Shown here: positions 16,320-24,424 of the stretch, in pieces
Layout: every line of letters begins with the position of its first letter
How positions within the stretch are numbered: the stretch's first letter is position 1
From: JBCBKP01 sp038521625
Lineage (GTDB): Bacteria > Planctomycetota > Phycisphaerae > Phycisphaerales > UBA1924
NCBI GenBank assembly: GCA_038521625.1
Contig: JBCBKP010000009.1
Location: 29,213-93,212, forward strand
DNA: 64,000 bases
Reading direction: 5' to 3'
Made by a program: the position numbers and the translations under genes
Notes under the pieces: generated by a model
The model's input: only the letters and a program-made list of their open reading frames with translations
Told to the model about the DNA's origin: nothing
Database searches by the model: none

Positions 16320-17036
16320 ATGCGCCACCGCAAGGCCGGATACAAGCTCGGACGCACGACCGCCCACCGACGGGCGATGCTGCGCAACATGGCCGCCTCG
16401 CTGTTCGAGCACGGCCAGATCACGACGACGATCCCGAAGGCGAAGGCCCTCCAGCCGTTCGTCGAGAAGATCGTCACGAAGGCCAAGCAGGGCGACCTGC
16501 ACTCGCGCCGTCGCGTGGTGTCGATGCTGGGCGGCGACCGCAAGGCGTTCGCCTGGTCGCACATCCCCAAGAACGCGACCGAGGACGAGCGCGGCGCCGT
16601 CGAGACGCTCCGCGAGCGGGCCGGCGAGTACTTCGAGATCCCCGCCGCCGAGGAGATCGAGCGCAACCGCTACGGCGAGCTCCGCAAGGCGCCCAAGCTG
16701 GTCCGCCACATCTTCGAGAACGTGGGCCCGCGTTTCGCCGACCGCGCCGGCGGCTACACGCGGATCATCAAGCTCGGCCGGCACCGTCTGGGCGACGGCG
16801 GCGAGCTCTGCGTGATCCAGTTCGTCGGCGCCGAAGAGGGCCCCGAGATCGGCGGGCGCACGAGCACCCGGCGCAAGCAGGCCGACCGGCGGACCGCGTT
16901 CGCTGCCAAGCTCCGCAAGGACGCCCCGGCCGCCGAGACGGCGGCCGCGGAAGCTCCGGCTGTCGAGGAGCCGACGTCGGAGGCCCCGGCAGACGCTCCG
17001 GCGACGCCCGCCGACGAGCAGAAGTCCGAGGACTGA
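16320..17036 (+). CDS. rplQ: Large ribosomal subunit protein L17 with insertion and acidic tail
   Basis: L17, 238 residues against 127 in E. coli. The start MRHRKAGYKLGRTTAHRRAM and the block VGPRFADRAGGYTRIIK are canonical. Two parts are extra. About 40 residues are inserted between the SRRRVVSML region and the VRHIFENVGPRF strand. A tail of about 60 residues after the FVGAEE end is rich in Ala, Glu and Pro. This is the last gene of the ribosomal locus and it converges on a minus-strand gene; no intrinsic terminator is visible in the 35 bases between. Confidence 0.96.
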   Translation: MRHRKAGYKLGRTTAHRRAMLRNMAASLFEHGQITTTIPKAKALQPFVEKIVTKAKQGDLHSRRRVVSMLGGDRKAFAWSHIPKNATEDERGAVETLRERAGEYFEIPAAEEIERNRYGELRKAPKLVRHIFENVGPRFADRAGGYTRIIKLGRHRLGDGGELCVIQFVGAEEGPEIGGRTSTRRKQADRRTAFAAKLRKDAPAAETAAAEAPAVEEPTSEAPADAPATPADEQKSED

Positions 17037-17071
17037 TCCGGGGTTCGGCCGCGTGGTCGAGCGGCGTCCGG

Positions 17072-17503
17072 TCACTCGCCCGGTTCGAGCTCGCCGGGCG
17101 CAAAGTAGACGCGCTCGATGGCGTCGTCGCCGTCGACCCAGTACGACGCGACGAAGCCTCCGTCGATCTCGATGAACGCGGTGCGGCGCTCGACGGTCTT
17201 CTTGCTGCCGCCGAAGAGCAGCAGGAAGTTGCCGCTGGCCTTGCTCTTGCGCTTGTATTCGTAGACCAGGACGCGGTCGTCCGCGGTGCGGGCTCGGACG
17301 CGCGTGGGCGCGCCGAGCAGCTCCACGACTTCGGACTCGGTCATCGTCGGGGCGAGCTCGGTGAGCGTCGTGCCGGAGATGGCGGTGCCGGTGGTCTTGA
17401 CCTTGGTGCTCCCGCTGGCGATGCAGCCGGCGAGCAGGGCCGGGGTCGTCGCCAGGCATAGGGCCAGGCTTGGGGCGAGGGCGGGAATTCGCGCGGTCTT
17501 CAT
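17072..17503 (-). CDS. Lipoprotein with SmpA/OmlA (BamE-like) domain
   Basis: 143 residues. A signal peptide ends in the lipobox LLAGC with lipidated C27. The mature part has the BamE-like pattern: TMTESEVVELLGAPTRVRA, then a strand with VLVYEYKRK, a loop, and ERRTAFIEIDGGFVASYW. Such proteins sit in the outer membrane or periplasm; BamE itself is part of the barrel assembly machinery, but many stand-alone members have no known role. It lies 53 bases downstream of the alcohol dehydrogenase gene on the same strand. Confidence 0.75.
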   Translation of the reverse strand: MKTARIPALAPSLALCLATTPALLAGCIASGSTKVKTTGTAISGTTLTELAPTMTESEVVELLGAPTRVRARTADDRVLVYEYKRKSKASGNFLLLFGGSKKTVERRTAFIEIDGGFVASYWVDGDDAIERVYFAPGELEPGE

Positions 17504-17556
17504 GGGCGGGTCTCCTCGGGGTGAGCGGGCTTGGTGGGCGATGCTTCCGGGCGATT

Positions 17557-18573
17557 TCAGCCGAGGTCGTTCTCGAGCACGATCCGGTACCGGGCCTTGC
17601 CGTCTCGCAGGTGCTGGACGGCGTCGTTGACGCGGCTCATGGGGAACTTCTCGATGACCGGGGCGATCCCGTGGCGGTCGCAGAACTCCAGCATCCGGCC
17701 GGTGGTCGCCGGGGCGCCCAGCGGGGTGCCGGAGAGCGATTTCTGCCCGGCGATCAGCGTGAAGGCGGGCGTGGGGATCGGCTCGAGCACGGCGCCGACG
17801 GTGTGGAGGCGACCCTTGGGGCCGAGCGCCGCGTAGTAGGCGTCCCAGTCGAGCGGCACGTTCACCGTGGACATGATGAAGTCGAGCGAGCCGTTCAGGG
17901 CCTTGATGTCATCGCTGCTGCGGCTGTTGACGCACTTGTGGGCGCCCAGCTTCTTCGCCTCTTCCATCTTGGACTCGCTGCTGGTGAACGCCGTCACCTC
18001 GCAGCCCCACTTGTTCAGGAATGCGAGCGCCATGTGGCCGAGCCCGCCGATGCCGATCACGCCGACGCGGTCTGTGGGGAGTACGCCGAACTGCACGATG
18101 GGGTTGAAGACGGTGATCCCGCCGCAGAACAGCGGGCCCGCGGACTCGTCGCTGACGCCGTCGGGCAGCGGGACGGCCCAGGCGGCGTCGGTGCGGACGT
18201 GGGTCGCGAATCCGCCGTGGTGGTTCACGATCAGGTCGCGCCGGTCGGCGCAGAGGTTGTGGTCGCCCGACATGCACCACATGCAGGTCATGCAGGACCC
18301 GCGGTACCAGCCCAGCCCGACGCGCTGGCCGAGCTCGAGGCTGGTCACGTTCGGGCCGATCTGGGCGACGGTGCCGGCGATCTCGTGGCCGGGGACGAGC
18401 GGGTAGTGGCTCTGTCCCCAGTCGTTGTCGATCATCGAGAGGTCGCTGTGGCAGAAGCCGCAGGAATTGACCTTGATCTCGATCTCGTTCGGCCCGAGCT
18501 CGCCCGGGTCGTACTCGAAGGGCTTGAACTCGCCGCCGGCCGTCTCCGTCGCCACCGCGTTGATCGTCGCCAT
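17557..18573 (-). CDS. Zinc-dependent alcohol dehydrogenase (YahK/cinnamyl type)
   Basis: Medium-chain dehydrogenase of 338 residues, likely reducing aldehydes to alcohols with NADPH. Catalytic zinc ligands are visible: CGFCHSD with the first Cys, the GHE motif with His, and the Cys in PLFCGGITVF. Structural zinc ligands form the cluster CMTCMWC followed by a Cys in GDHNLC. The Rossmann motif is GIGGLGHMA. The overall pattern fits the cinnamyl alcohol dehydrogenase/YahK/AdhC group. It is divergent from pheS with a 53-base gap. Confidence 0.93.
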   Translation of the reverse strand: MATINAVATETAGGEFKPFEYDPGELGPNEIEIKVNSCGFCHSDLSMIDNDWGQSHYPLVPGHEIAGTVAQIGPNVTSLELGQRVGLGWYRGSCMTCMWCMSGDHNLCADRRDLIVNHHGGFATHVRTDAAWAVPLPDGVSDESAGPLFCGGITVFNPIVQFGVLPTDRVGVIGIGGLGHMALAFLNKWGCEVTAFTSSESKMEEAKKLGAHKCVNSRSSDDIKALNGSLDFIMSTVNVPLDWDAYYAALGPKGRLHTVGAVLEPIPTPAFTLIAGQKSLSGTPLGAPATTGRMLEFCDRHGIAPVIEKFPMSRVNDAVQHLRDGKARYRIVLENDLG

Positions 18574-18626
18574 CTGATGTTCTCCCTGGGTCGCTGCGGT
18601 CAGGCTAACGCCTCTACGATGGCGGC

Positions 18627-19670
18627 ATGCCCGGACTGATCGACGAAATCTCGGCCACGAAGGCGACCGCGCTCGGCCAGCTCGAGGGCGCCGGCGACGC
18701 CGCGGCGCTCGAGGCGTGGCGTCTGGAGTACCTGGGCGGCAAGGGCAGGCTCAAGGCCCTGATGCCGCGGATGAAGGAGGTCCCGAAGGAGCAGAAGGCC
18801 GAGGTCGGCCAGGCGCTCAACGGGCTCAAGTCGGCGCTCGAGAGCGCGTTCGAGGCCCGCAAGGGGGCGCTGGGCGGCGCGGGCGGGCCGGCGGGCGGGC
18901 CGAAGCTCGACATCACCGAGCCGGGTCGGATCACGTCGGACCGCGTCGGGCACCGCCACATCATCACGCGCGTGGTCGATGAGCTCGTCGAGGTCTTCGG
19001 GCGGATGGGCTTCGACGTCGCCGAGGGCCCGGAGCTGGAGGACGACGAGCACAATTTCGTCAAGCTCAACATCCCGCCCGAGCACCCGGCGCGCGACCCG
19101 ATCGACAATTTCTACGTCGACGACCCGAGCAGGACCGCCCGCCCGCGGATGCTCCGCAGCCAGACCTCGACGGTCCAGATCCGGACGATGGAGAAGGCGG
19201 CGCGCGAGGGCTCGGGCCCGCCGATCAAGATCATCTCGCCCGGGCGTGTCTACCGGCCCGACACGGTCGACGCGACGCACAGCTTCATGTTCCATCAGCT
19301 CGAGGGTCTGTACATCGACAAGGGCGTGTCGATGATCGACCTCAAGACCACGCTGCACCAGTTCGCGCACGCCTACTTCGGCCCCGAGGCGGACATCCGC
19401 CTGCGTCCGAGCTTCTTCCCGTTCACCGAGCCGTCTGCCGAGCTGGACATGAAGATTGCGCTGAAGCCCGGAACGGAGCCGGCGTGGGTCGAGCTCGGGG
19501 GCTGCGGCATGGTGGACCCGAGCGTGCTCGAGGCGTGCGGGATCGATCCCGAGGTGTGGACGGGGTTCGCGTTCGGCTTCGGGATCGAGCGACTGGCGAT
19601 GGGGCGGTACCGCATCCCCGACATCCGCATGCTGTTCGACAACGACGTGCGGTTCCTCGCCCAGCTCTGA
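18627..19670 (+). CDS. pheS: Phenylalanine-tRNA ligase alpha subunit
   Basis: Catalytic subunit of the alpha2-beta2 PheRS, 347 residues. The N-terminal coiled coil (about 1-90) precedes the class II core. Motif 2 is in SFMFHQLEGLYIDKG, and motif 3 is GFGIERLAMGRYRIPDIR. The Phe-pocket region is FFPFTEPSAELD. pheT, which usually follows directly, is not downstream nor anywhere in the window. Confidence 0.97.
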   Translation: MPGLIDEISATKATALGQLEGAGDAAALEAWRLEYLGGKGRLKALMPRMKEVPKEQKAEVGQALNGLKSALESAFEARKGALGGAGGPAGGPKLDITEPGRITSDRVGHRHIITRVVDELVEVFGRMGFDVAEGPELEDDEHNFVKLNIPPEHPARDPIDNFYVDDPSRTARPRMLRSQTSTVQIRTMEKAAREGSGPPIKIISPGRVYRPDTVDATHSFMFHQLEGLYIDKGVSMIDLKTTLHQFAHAYFGPEADIRLRPSFFPFTEPSAELDMKIALKPGTEPAWVELGGCGMVDPSVLEACGIDPEVWTGFAFGFGIERLAMGRYRIPDIRMLFDNDVRFLAQL

Positions 19671-19775
19671 GGCCTGCTTCGATCGCTCCCTCGCGGCCGT
19701 CCGGCCGCACGCTCGCTCGCGGGGGCTGTGCAGGATGGAATCCTGCGGCCAGCCTCCCGGTGGCGAGCACGCGCG
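19671..19775. repeat. Degenerate copy of an interspersed GC-rich repeat
   Basis: Directly after pheS the sequence contains CTCGCGGCC, then a CGCTCGCTCGC-like stretch, a GCGGGGG step and a closing TGCGGCC. The order and spacing match the 87-bp unit at the right edge of the window (63814-64000), where the same blocks surround a GCGGGG/CCCCGC hairpin. Here the hairpin arms are replaced by GCAGGAT/ATCCTGC (about 19731-19746), so pairing is kept while sequence differs. No coding potential is seen. Confidence 0.45.
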
Positions 19776-19837
19776 ACGCGATGTTTGGATCGAGGGCGCT
19801 CCGGCCAGCCGACGCGCAATTCGGGATCGTGCCGGAA

Positions 19838-19865
19838 TTCGGTCGCTCCGATCTCCAAATACAAT
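19838..19865 (+). promoter_or_regulatory. Possible promoter of the 19931 gene and downstream run
   Basis: TTCGGT at 19838-19843 and TACAAT at 19860-19865, 16 bases apart, in a locally AT-rich patch of an otherwise GC-rich region. It would start transcription about 60 bases before the membrane protein gene. The -35 element is weak. Confidence 0.35.
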
Positions 19866-19930
19866 ATGAACGCGGGCCGCGGGCTGGTGTTGCCGGCTGC
19901 GCCCGAGCCGTTCCGCAGGGGGGTCCACAC

Positions 19931-20563
19931 ATGCCGCAAATCGTCACGCCGCCGAAGGCCGAGGGAGACGTCCAGGAGCCGTGGCTCGGGCGGGAGGCGA
20001 CGCGCCCCGGCTGGCCGATGCCGGTCGGCATCGTGAGTATCTGCTTCGGCGCGATCGCGGTGATCGCCTCGATCCTCGGGGTGGCTTCGATCTTTATCTT
20101 CGGTGGGAGGGTCGAGGGCCAGCTCAACGGCGCGCCGATGCCGCCGAGCATGCAGGTGACGCCGATGCTCATCGCCGCCACGGTGCTCGCGGCACTCGTC
20201 AATCTCTTCCTCGTGATCAGCGGTTTCGCGCTCGTCATGCGGAAGCCCGGCGCGCGGGGCCTCCACCTCGCGTACGCACTCGCGATGATTCCCGTCACGC
20301 TCTTCGGGACCTGGTACCAGATGGAGGTCCAGTCGCAGATGGCGGTGTGGGCGAGCGACTACCCGGACAACGAGATGGCCCGCCGGTTCCAGGCGAGCCA
20401 GCAGATCGGCGGCGGCGCGATCGGGCTCGTGATCGGGCTGCTCCTGTCCTTCGCTTGGCCGGCGTTCTGCATCATCTGGTTCGGCATGATCAAGCGGACG
20501 CCCGAGGACGTCGTCGGCTTCGAGCCCGACCTGGCGGCCGAGCTGGAATCGCAGCCGGCCTGA
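19931..20563 (+). CDS. Four-helix membrane protein of unknown function
   Basis: 210 residues. A 28-residue Pro/Glu-rich N-terminus is followed by four hydrophobic segments: around PVGIVSICFGAIAVIASIL, ATVLAALVNLFLVISGFAL, HLAYALAMIPVTLFGTW and GLVIGLLLSFAWPAFCIIW. I recognise no family. The ATG at 19931 is chosen because the reading frame upstream overlaps the repeat-like DNA after pheS. A 76-base gap separates it from the next gene on the same strand. Confidence 0.75.
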   Translation: MPQIVTPPKAEGDVQEPWLGREATRPGWPMPVGIVSICFGAIAVIASILGVASIFIFGGRVEGQLNGAPMPPSMQVTPMLIAATVLAALVNLFLVISGFALVMRKPGARGLHLAYALAMIPVTLFGTWYQMEVQSQMAVWASDYPDNEMARRFQASQQIGGGAIGLVIGLLLSFAWPAFCIIWFGMIKRTPEDVVGFEPDLAAELESQPA

Positions 20564-20639
20564 CGCCGCCGATCGCCGCCGGCCGACGGCTCGCGGATCT
20601 TCTCGCATCGGCGGCCGATCAGCCGACGAACCGGTCGGT

Positions 20640-21389
20640 ATGCCTTCCGAGTCACCCGTCTATCTCCTCATCGGCGGCGGGGGCGGCCAGGGCCGCGCCG
20701 TCGCCCGACGCCTCGCCAAACGCGAGTCCCACATCGTCTTTGCGAGCCGCGACGGGGATCGCGTCAGGGAGGCCGCCTCCGAGATCGGGGGCGAGGCCCG
20801 CACGCTCGACGCCACCGACTTCGGGGCGGTCGAGAGCCTCGTCTCGGACATCTTCGAGACCCAAGGGCGGCTCGACGGCGTCGCCAACCTGGCCGGCTCG
20901 ATCCTGATCAAGCCGCCCCACATGGTCTCCGAGGCCGAGTTCGAGCAGACGATCGGCCTGAACGCCCGCACGGCGTTCGCGACGGTCCGCGCGGCCGCCA
21001 GGCCGATGGGCAAGCAGGGGCGCGGCTCGATCGTGCTGATGTCGTCGTGCGCCGCCCGGACGGGCCTGATGAACCACGAGGTCATTGCCGCCGCGAAGGG
21101 CGCGGTGATCGGCCTGACCCAGTCCGCGGCCGCGACCTACGCGGCTTCGGGCGTCCGCGTGAACTGCGTGGCGCCCGGGCTCGTCGACACGCCGATGGCC
21201 GAGCGGTTGACCAAGTCGGACGCGGCGCGCAAGGCGAGCGAGTCGATGCACGCGCTCGGCCGGCTCGGCCAGCCCGAGGACGTCGCGCCCGCGATCGAAT
21301 GGCTTCTGACCAATGACTCGTCCTGGGTCACGGGTCAGACCGTCGGTGTCGACGGCGGGCTGGCGGCGATCAAGGGCACGGGCAAGTGA
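20640..21389 (+). CDS. Short-chain dehydrogenase/reductase lacking the catalytic Tyr
   Basis: Classical SDR of 249 residues. The nucleotide-binding loop is GGGGGQGRA, followed by NLAGS, a Ser in LMSSCAA and the end TGQTVGVDGG. The active-site YxxxK is changed: K153 is present in VIAAAKGAV but position 149, where Tyr should be, is Ile. The Ser-to-149 spacing confirms the alignment. So ordinary SDR chemistry is unlikely; a different proton donor or a non-enzymatic role is possible. Its stop overlaps the GTG start of the next gene. Confidence 0.9.
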   Translation: MPSESPVYLLIGGGGGQGRAVARRLAKRESHIVFASRDGDRVREAASEIGGEARTLDATDFGAVESLVSDIFETQGRLDGVANLAGSILIKPPHMVSEAEFEQTIGLNARTAFATVRAAARPMGKQGRGSIVLMSSCAARTGLMNHEVIAAAKGAVIGLTQSAAATYAASGVRVNCVAPGLVDTPMAERLTKSDAARKASESMHALGRLGQPEDVAPAIEWLLTNDSSWVTGQTVGVDGGLAAIKGTGK

Positions 21390-22375
21390 CGACCGGTGAC
21401 CGCGCACCACGCTGGATGTCCGGCTGGCTCAAGGCCGCGGCGGTCTACAACGTCGTCTGGGGGCTGCTGACAGTCTTCTACCCGGCGTGGCTGTTCGACC
21501 TGACCGGGATCGAGACCCCGAGCTACCCGTTCATCTGGCAGTGCGTCGGGATGATCGTCGGCGTGTACGGCGTCGGTTACTGGATCGCCGCTTCCGATCC
21601 CTACCGCCACTGGCCGATCGTGCTGGTCGGGTTCTTGGGCAAGCTCTTCGGGCCGGCGGGCTACGTCTCGGGGCTGCTCTTCGCCGGCACGGCGCTCGGG
21701 TCGCTGCCGTTCGTCTCGGAGATCCCGGCGGAGTTCGGGGTGACGCTGCTCACCAACGATCTGGTCTGGTGGGTACCGTTCGGAGCGATGCTCTACGGGG
21801 CGCTGCGGGCGAAGCACGCGGGCGACGAGAGCGATCGGACCACGCCCGAGGCGGCGATGGCCGAGTTCCGGGCGCATGATGGCCGCACGATCGCCGAGCA
21901 CAGCGCGGATCGCCCGACGCTGGTCGTCTTCCTGCGCCATTCGGGCTGCACGTTCTGCAAGGAGGCGGTCGCGGACATCGCGGCGCAGCGCGGGCGGATC
22001 GAGTCGGCCGGGAACGGGCTGCTGCTCGTGCACATGTCCGATGATGCCGCGGCGGGGCGGTGGCTCGGGCGGCACGGCCTGGGCGACGTGCCGCGGGTGA
22101 GCGATCCGGGCCGGCGTCTGTACCGCTCGTTCGATCTCGCCCGCGGTCGCTTCGCGCAGCTCTTCGGGCCGGGCGTCTGGCTCCGCGGCCTCGCGGCCAC
22201 GCTCCGCGGGCACCTCGTCGGCAAGCTCGACGGCGACGGGTTCCAGATGCCGGGCGCGTTCCTGGTCGCGGACGGGCGGATCGTCCGTGCCTGCCGCCAC
22301 GAGACGGCCGCGGATCGGCCCGACTACCACGCCCTCGCGTGCGAGACGCCCGCGGGCCGGCCGGCGGGCGCCTGA
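21386..22375 (+). CDS. Membrane domain fused to AhpC/TSA-like thioredoxin-fold domain
   Basis: 329 residues. The first 135 residues hold four hydrophobic segments (VYNVVWGLLTVFYPAWLF, IWQCVGMIVGVYGVGYWI, WPIVLVGFLGKLFGP and DLVWWVPFGAMLYGAL). From about residue 165 comes a thioredoxin-like domain with LVVFLRHSGCTFCKEAV, a CxxC redox motif typical of the AhpC/TSA_2 (peroxiredoxin-like) group, ending with GAFLVADGRIV. It may pass electrons between membrane and cytosol or reduce peroxides. The GTG start overlaps the SDR stop, so the pair is coupled. Confidence 0.8.
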   Translation: MTTGDRAPRWMSGWLKAAAVYNVVWGLLTVFYPAWLFDLTGIETPSYPFIWQCVGMIVGVYGVGYWIAASDPYRHWPIVLVGFLGKLFGPAGYVSGLLFAGTALGSLPFVSEIPAEFGVTLLTNDLVWWVPFGAMLYGALRAKHAGDESDRTTPEAAMAEFRAHDGRTIAEHSADRPTLVVFLRHSGCTFCKEAVADIAAQRGRIESAGNGLLLVHMSDDAAAGRWLGRHGLGDVPRVSDPGRRLYRSFDLARGRFAQLFGPGVWLRGLAATLRGHLVGKLDGDGFQMPGAFLVADGRIVRACRHETAADRPDYHALACETPAGRPAGA

Positions 22376-22376
22376 G

Positions 22377-22844
22377 TTGAAGCCGATCGAGCTCATCGCG
22401 CTCGTTCATGCCTTCGCGACCCTCGCGATGACCGGGCTGATCTGGATGGTGCAGATCGTCCACTACCCGCTCTTCGAGACGGCCGCCCGGGGCGGGGAGC
22501 AGGTCTGGTCGGCGTACGAGCGGTCGCACCAGAGCCGCATCACGCTGATCGTCGGGCCGCTGATGCTCGCCGAGGTCGTCGCGGCTGGGCTGCTGCTTGT
22601 GATGCGTCCCGAGGTCGTGCCGGCGTGGATGCTCTGGGTGGGCGCGGGCCTGCTGGCGGCGGCGTGGCTCACGACGTTCTTGGTCTCGGTCCCGGCGCAC
22701 GCGAGGCTGTCGGGCGGCTTCGATGCGCGGGCGCACGCGACGCTCGTGAACACGAATTGGATCCGGACGGCCGCGTGGACGGCCCGCGGCGTCCTCGCGC
22801 TGCTGATCCTCCGGCCGGTCTTCGCCGGCGAGCCGAGACCATGA
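22377..22844 (+). CDS. Conserved four-helix membrane protein
   Basis: 155 residues with four hydrophobic segments. Conserved-looking polar residues lie between them: MVQIVHYPLFE, a Glu in PLMLAEVVAAG, VSVPAHARL and LVNTNWIRTAAW. The pattern of His, Tyr and Arg in membrane-near positions suggests an electron- or ion-handling role, but I recognise no named family. The start is a TTG one base after the previous stop; an upstream ATG at 22287 would overlap the previous gene by 89 bases. Its stop overlaps the photolyase ATG. Confidence 0.75.
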   Translation: MKPIELIALVHAFATLAMTGLIWMVQIVHYPLFETAARGGEQVWSAYERSHQSRITLIVGPLMLAEVVAAGLLLVMRPEVVPAWMLWVGAGLLAAAWLTTFLVSVPAHARLSGGFDARAHATLVNTNWIRTAAWTARGVLALLILRPVFAGEPRP

Positions 22845-24415
22845 CCGCCTTCCCCTCGCTGAACGACCGAAAGAAGGCCCGCCGCCTCGTCGTCGTGCTG
22901 GGCGACCAGCTGGACCGCAACGCCGCGCCGATCGTCGAGATCGACAAGGACCGCGACGTCGTCCTGATGATGGAGGTGGAGGAGGAATCCACGCATGTCC
23001 CGAGCCACAAGCAGCGGACGGCGCTGTTCCTGTCGGCGATGCGGCACTTCGCCGTCGAGCTCGCCGAATCGGGCGCGCGCGTCGATTACGTCACGCTCGA
23101 TGATCCGCGCAACTCGCACGCGTTCACGACCGAGATCGAGCGGGCGGTCCGGACCCACAAGCCCGAGTCGATCCACTGCACGCACCCGGGCGAGTGGCGC
23201 GTGCTCGGGATGGTCGAGTCGTGGCGTGATCGCTTCGGCGTCCCGGTCGAGGTCCACGAAGACGGCCACTTCTTCACGACCCTGGACGCGTTCGGCTCGT
23301 GGGCCAGCGGTCGCAAGAGCCTGACGCTCGAGTATTTCTACCGGGACCAACGCAAGAAGCACGGCGTCTTGATGCAGCCCGACGGCAAGACGCCGGTGGG
23401 GGACGTGTGGAATTTCGACAAGGACAACCGGGAGGCGTTCAAGAGGACGCCGCGTCCGCCGGAGCCGTACGCACCGCGGCCCGATGAGATCACGAACGAG
23501 GTCCTCGATCTGGTCGAGTCACGGCTTCCCAAGAACCCCGGGGAACTCGGCTCGTTCAGGTGGCCCGTGACGCCCGACGAGGCCCGCCGGGCGCTGGACG
23601 ACTTCATCGAGCATCGCCTCGCCCGCTTCGGCCCCTATGAGGACGCGATGTGGACCGAGCAGCCGTTCCTTTACCACTCGCTGCTCTCCAGCTCGGGCAA
23701 TCTCAAGCTCCTTGACCCGCGGGAGGCCGTCCGCAGGGCGGTCGGGGCGTATGAGGCGGGCGCGGCGCCGCTCAACTCGGTCGAGGGGTTCGTCCGTCAG
23801 TGGCTCGGCTGGCGCGAGTTCATCCGCGGCGTCTATTGGACCCAGGGCCCGGGCTACCCGAACCGCAACGGCCTCGGCCATCGTGGCCGGCTGCCCGAGC
23901 TGTACTGGACCGCGGACACCGACATGGCGTGCATGCGCGACTGCGTCTCGCAGGTCCTCGAGCACGGCTACGCCCACCATATCCCGCGGCTCATGGTCAT
24001 GGGCAATCTTGCGCTGATCGCCCGCGTCGATCCGCGCGAGGTGGGGGACTGGTACCTGGGCATGTTCGTCGATGCCGTGGACTGGGCGAGCTGTCCCAAC
24101 ACGATCGGCATGAGCCAGCACGCCGACCACGGCGTCGTCGGCACCAAGCCGTATGCCGCCAGCGGCAAGTACATCGCGCGGATGTCCAACTATTGCGAGC
24201 ACTGCCGCTACGACGTCAAGCAGCGCACCGGTGTCGACGCCTGCCCCTTCAACAGCCTCTACTGGGACTTCCTGATCCACCACGAGGACCGCTTCAAGCC
24301 CAACAACCGCATGGCGATGATTCTCAAGAACGTCAAACGCATGAACGAATTCCAGCGGGTCGAGCTGACCTCGTCGGCCAAGAATGCCCGCGAGCGGCTC
24401 GGTGTGATCGGCTAA
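22841..24415 (+). CDS. phrB: Iron-sulfur photolyase/cryptochrome (PhrB type)
   Basis: 524 residues. Members repair (6-4) photoproducts or act as cryptochromes, with FAD, a ribolumazine-type antenna and a [4Fe-4S] cluster. The N-terminal Rossmann part starts LVVVLGDQLDRN. The FAD domain holds SVEGFVRQWLGWREFIRG, GYAHHIPRLMVMGN and WASCPNTIGMSQHAD. Cys364, Cys452, Cys455 and Cys468 have spacings of 88, 3 and 13, the same as the cluster ligands C350/C438/C441/C454 that I recall for Agrobacterium PhrB. The ATG overlaps the previous stop (ATGA), placing it in one operon with redox-type membrane proteins. Confidence 0.95.
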   Translation: MTAFPSLNDRKKARRLVVVLGDQLDRNAAPIVEIDKDRDVVLMMEVEEESTHVPSHKQRTALFLSAMRHFAVELAESGARVDYVTLDDPRNSHAFTTEIERAVRTHKPESIHCTHPGEWRVLGMVESWRDRFGVPVEVHEDGHFFTTLDAFGSWASGRKSLTLEYFYRDQRKKHGVLMQPDGKTPVGDVWNFDKDNREAFKRTPRPPEPYAPRPDEITNEVLDLVESRLPKNPGELGSFRWPVTPDEARRALDDFIEHRLARFGPYEDAMWTEQPFLYHSLLSSSGNLKLLDPREAVRRAVGAYEAGAAPLNSVEGFVRQWLGWREFIRGVYWTQGPGYPNRNGLGHRGRLPELYWTADTDMACMRDCVSQVLEHGYAHHIPRLMVMGNLALIARVDPREVGDWYLGMFVDAVDWASCPNTIGMSQHADHGVVGTKPYAASGKYIARMSNYCEHCRYDVKQRTGVDACPFNSLYWDFLIHHEDRFKPNNRMAMILKNVKRMNEFQRVELTSSAKNARERLGVIG

Positions 24416-24424
24416 CCTGCCCGC

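Noticed and set aside
15147..17459. A 770-codon open minus-strand frame opposite rpoA and rplQ
   Set aside because: Same shadow effect; rpoA and rplQ are unambiguous on the plus strand.
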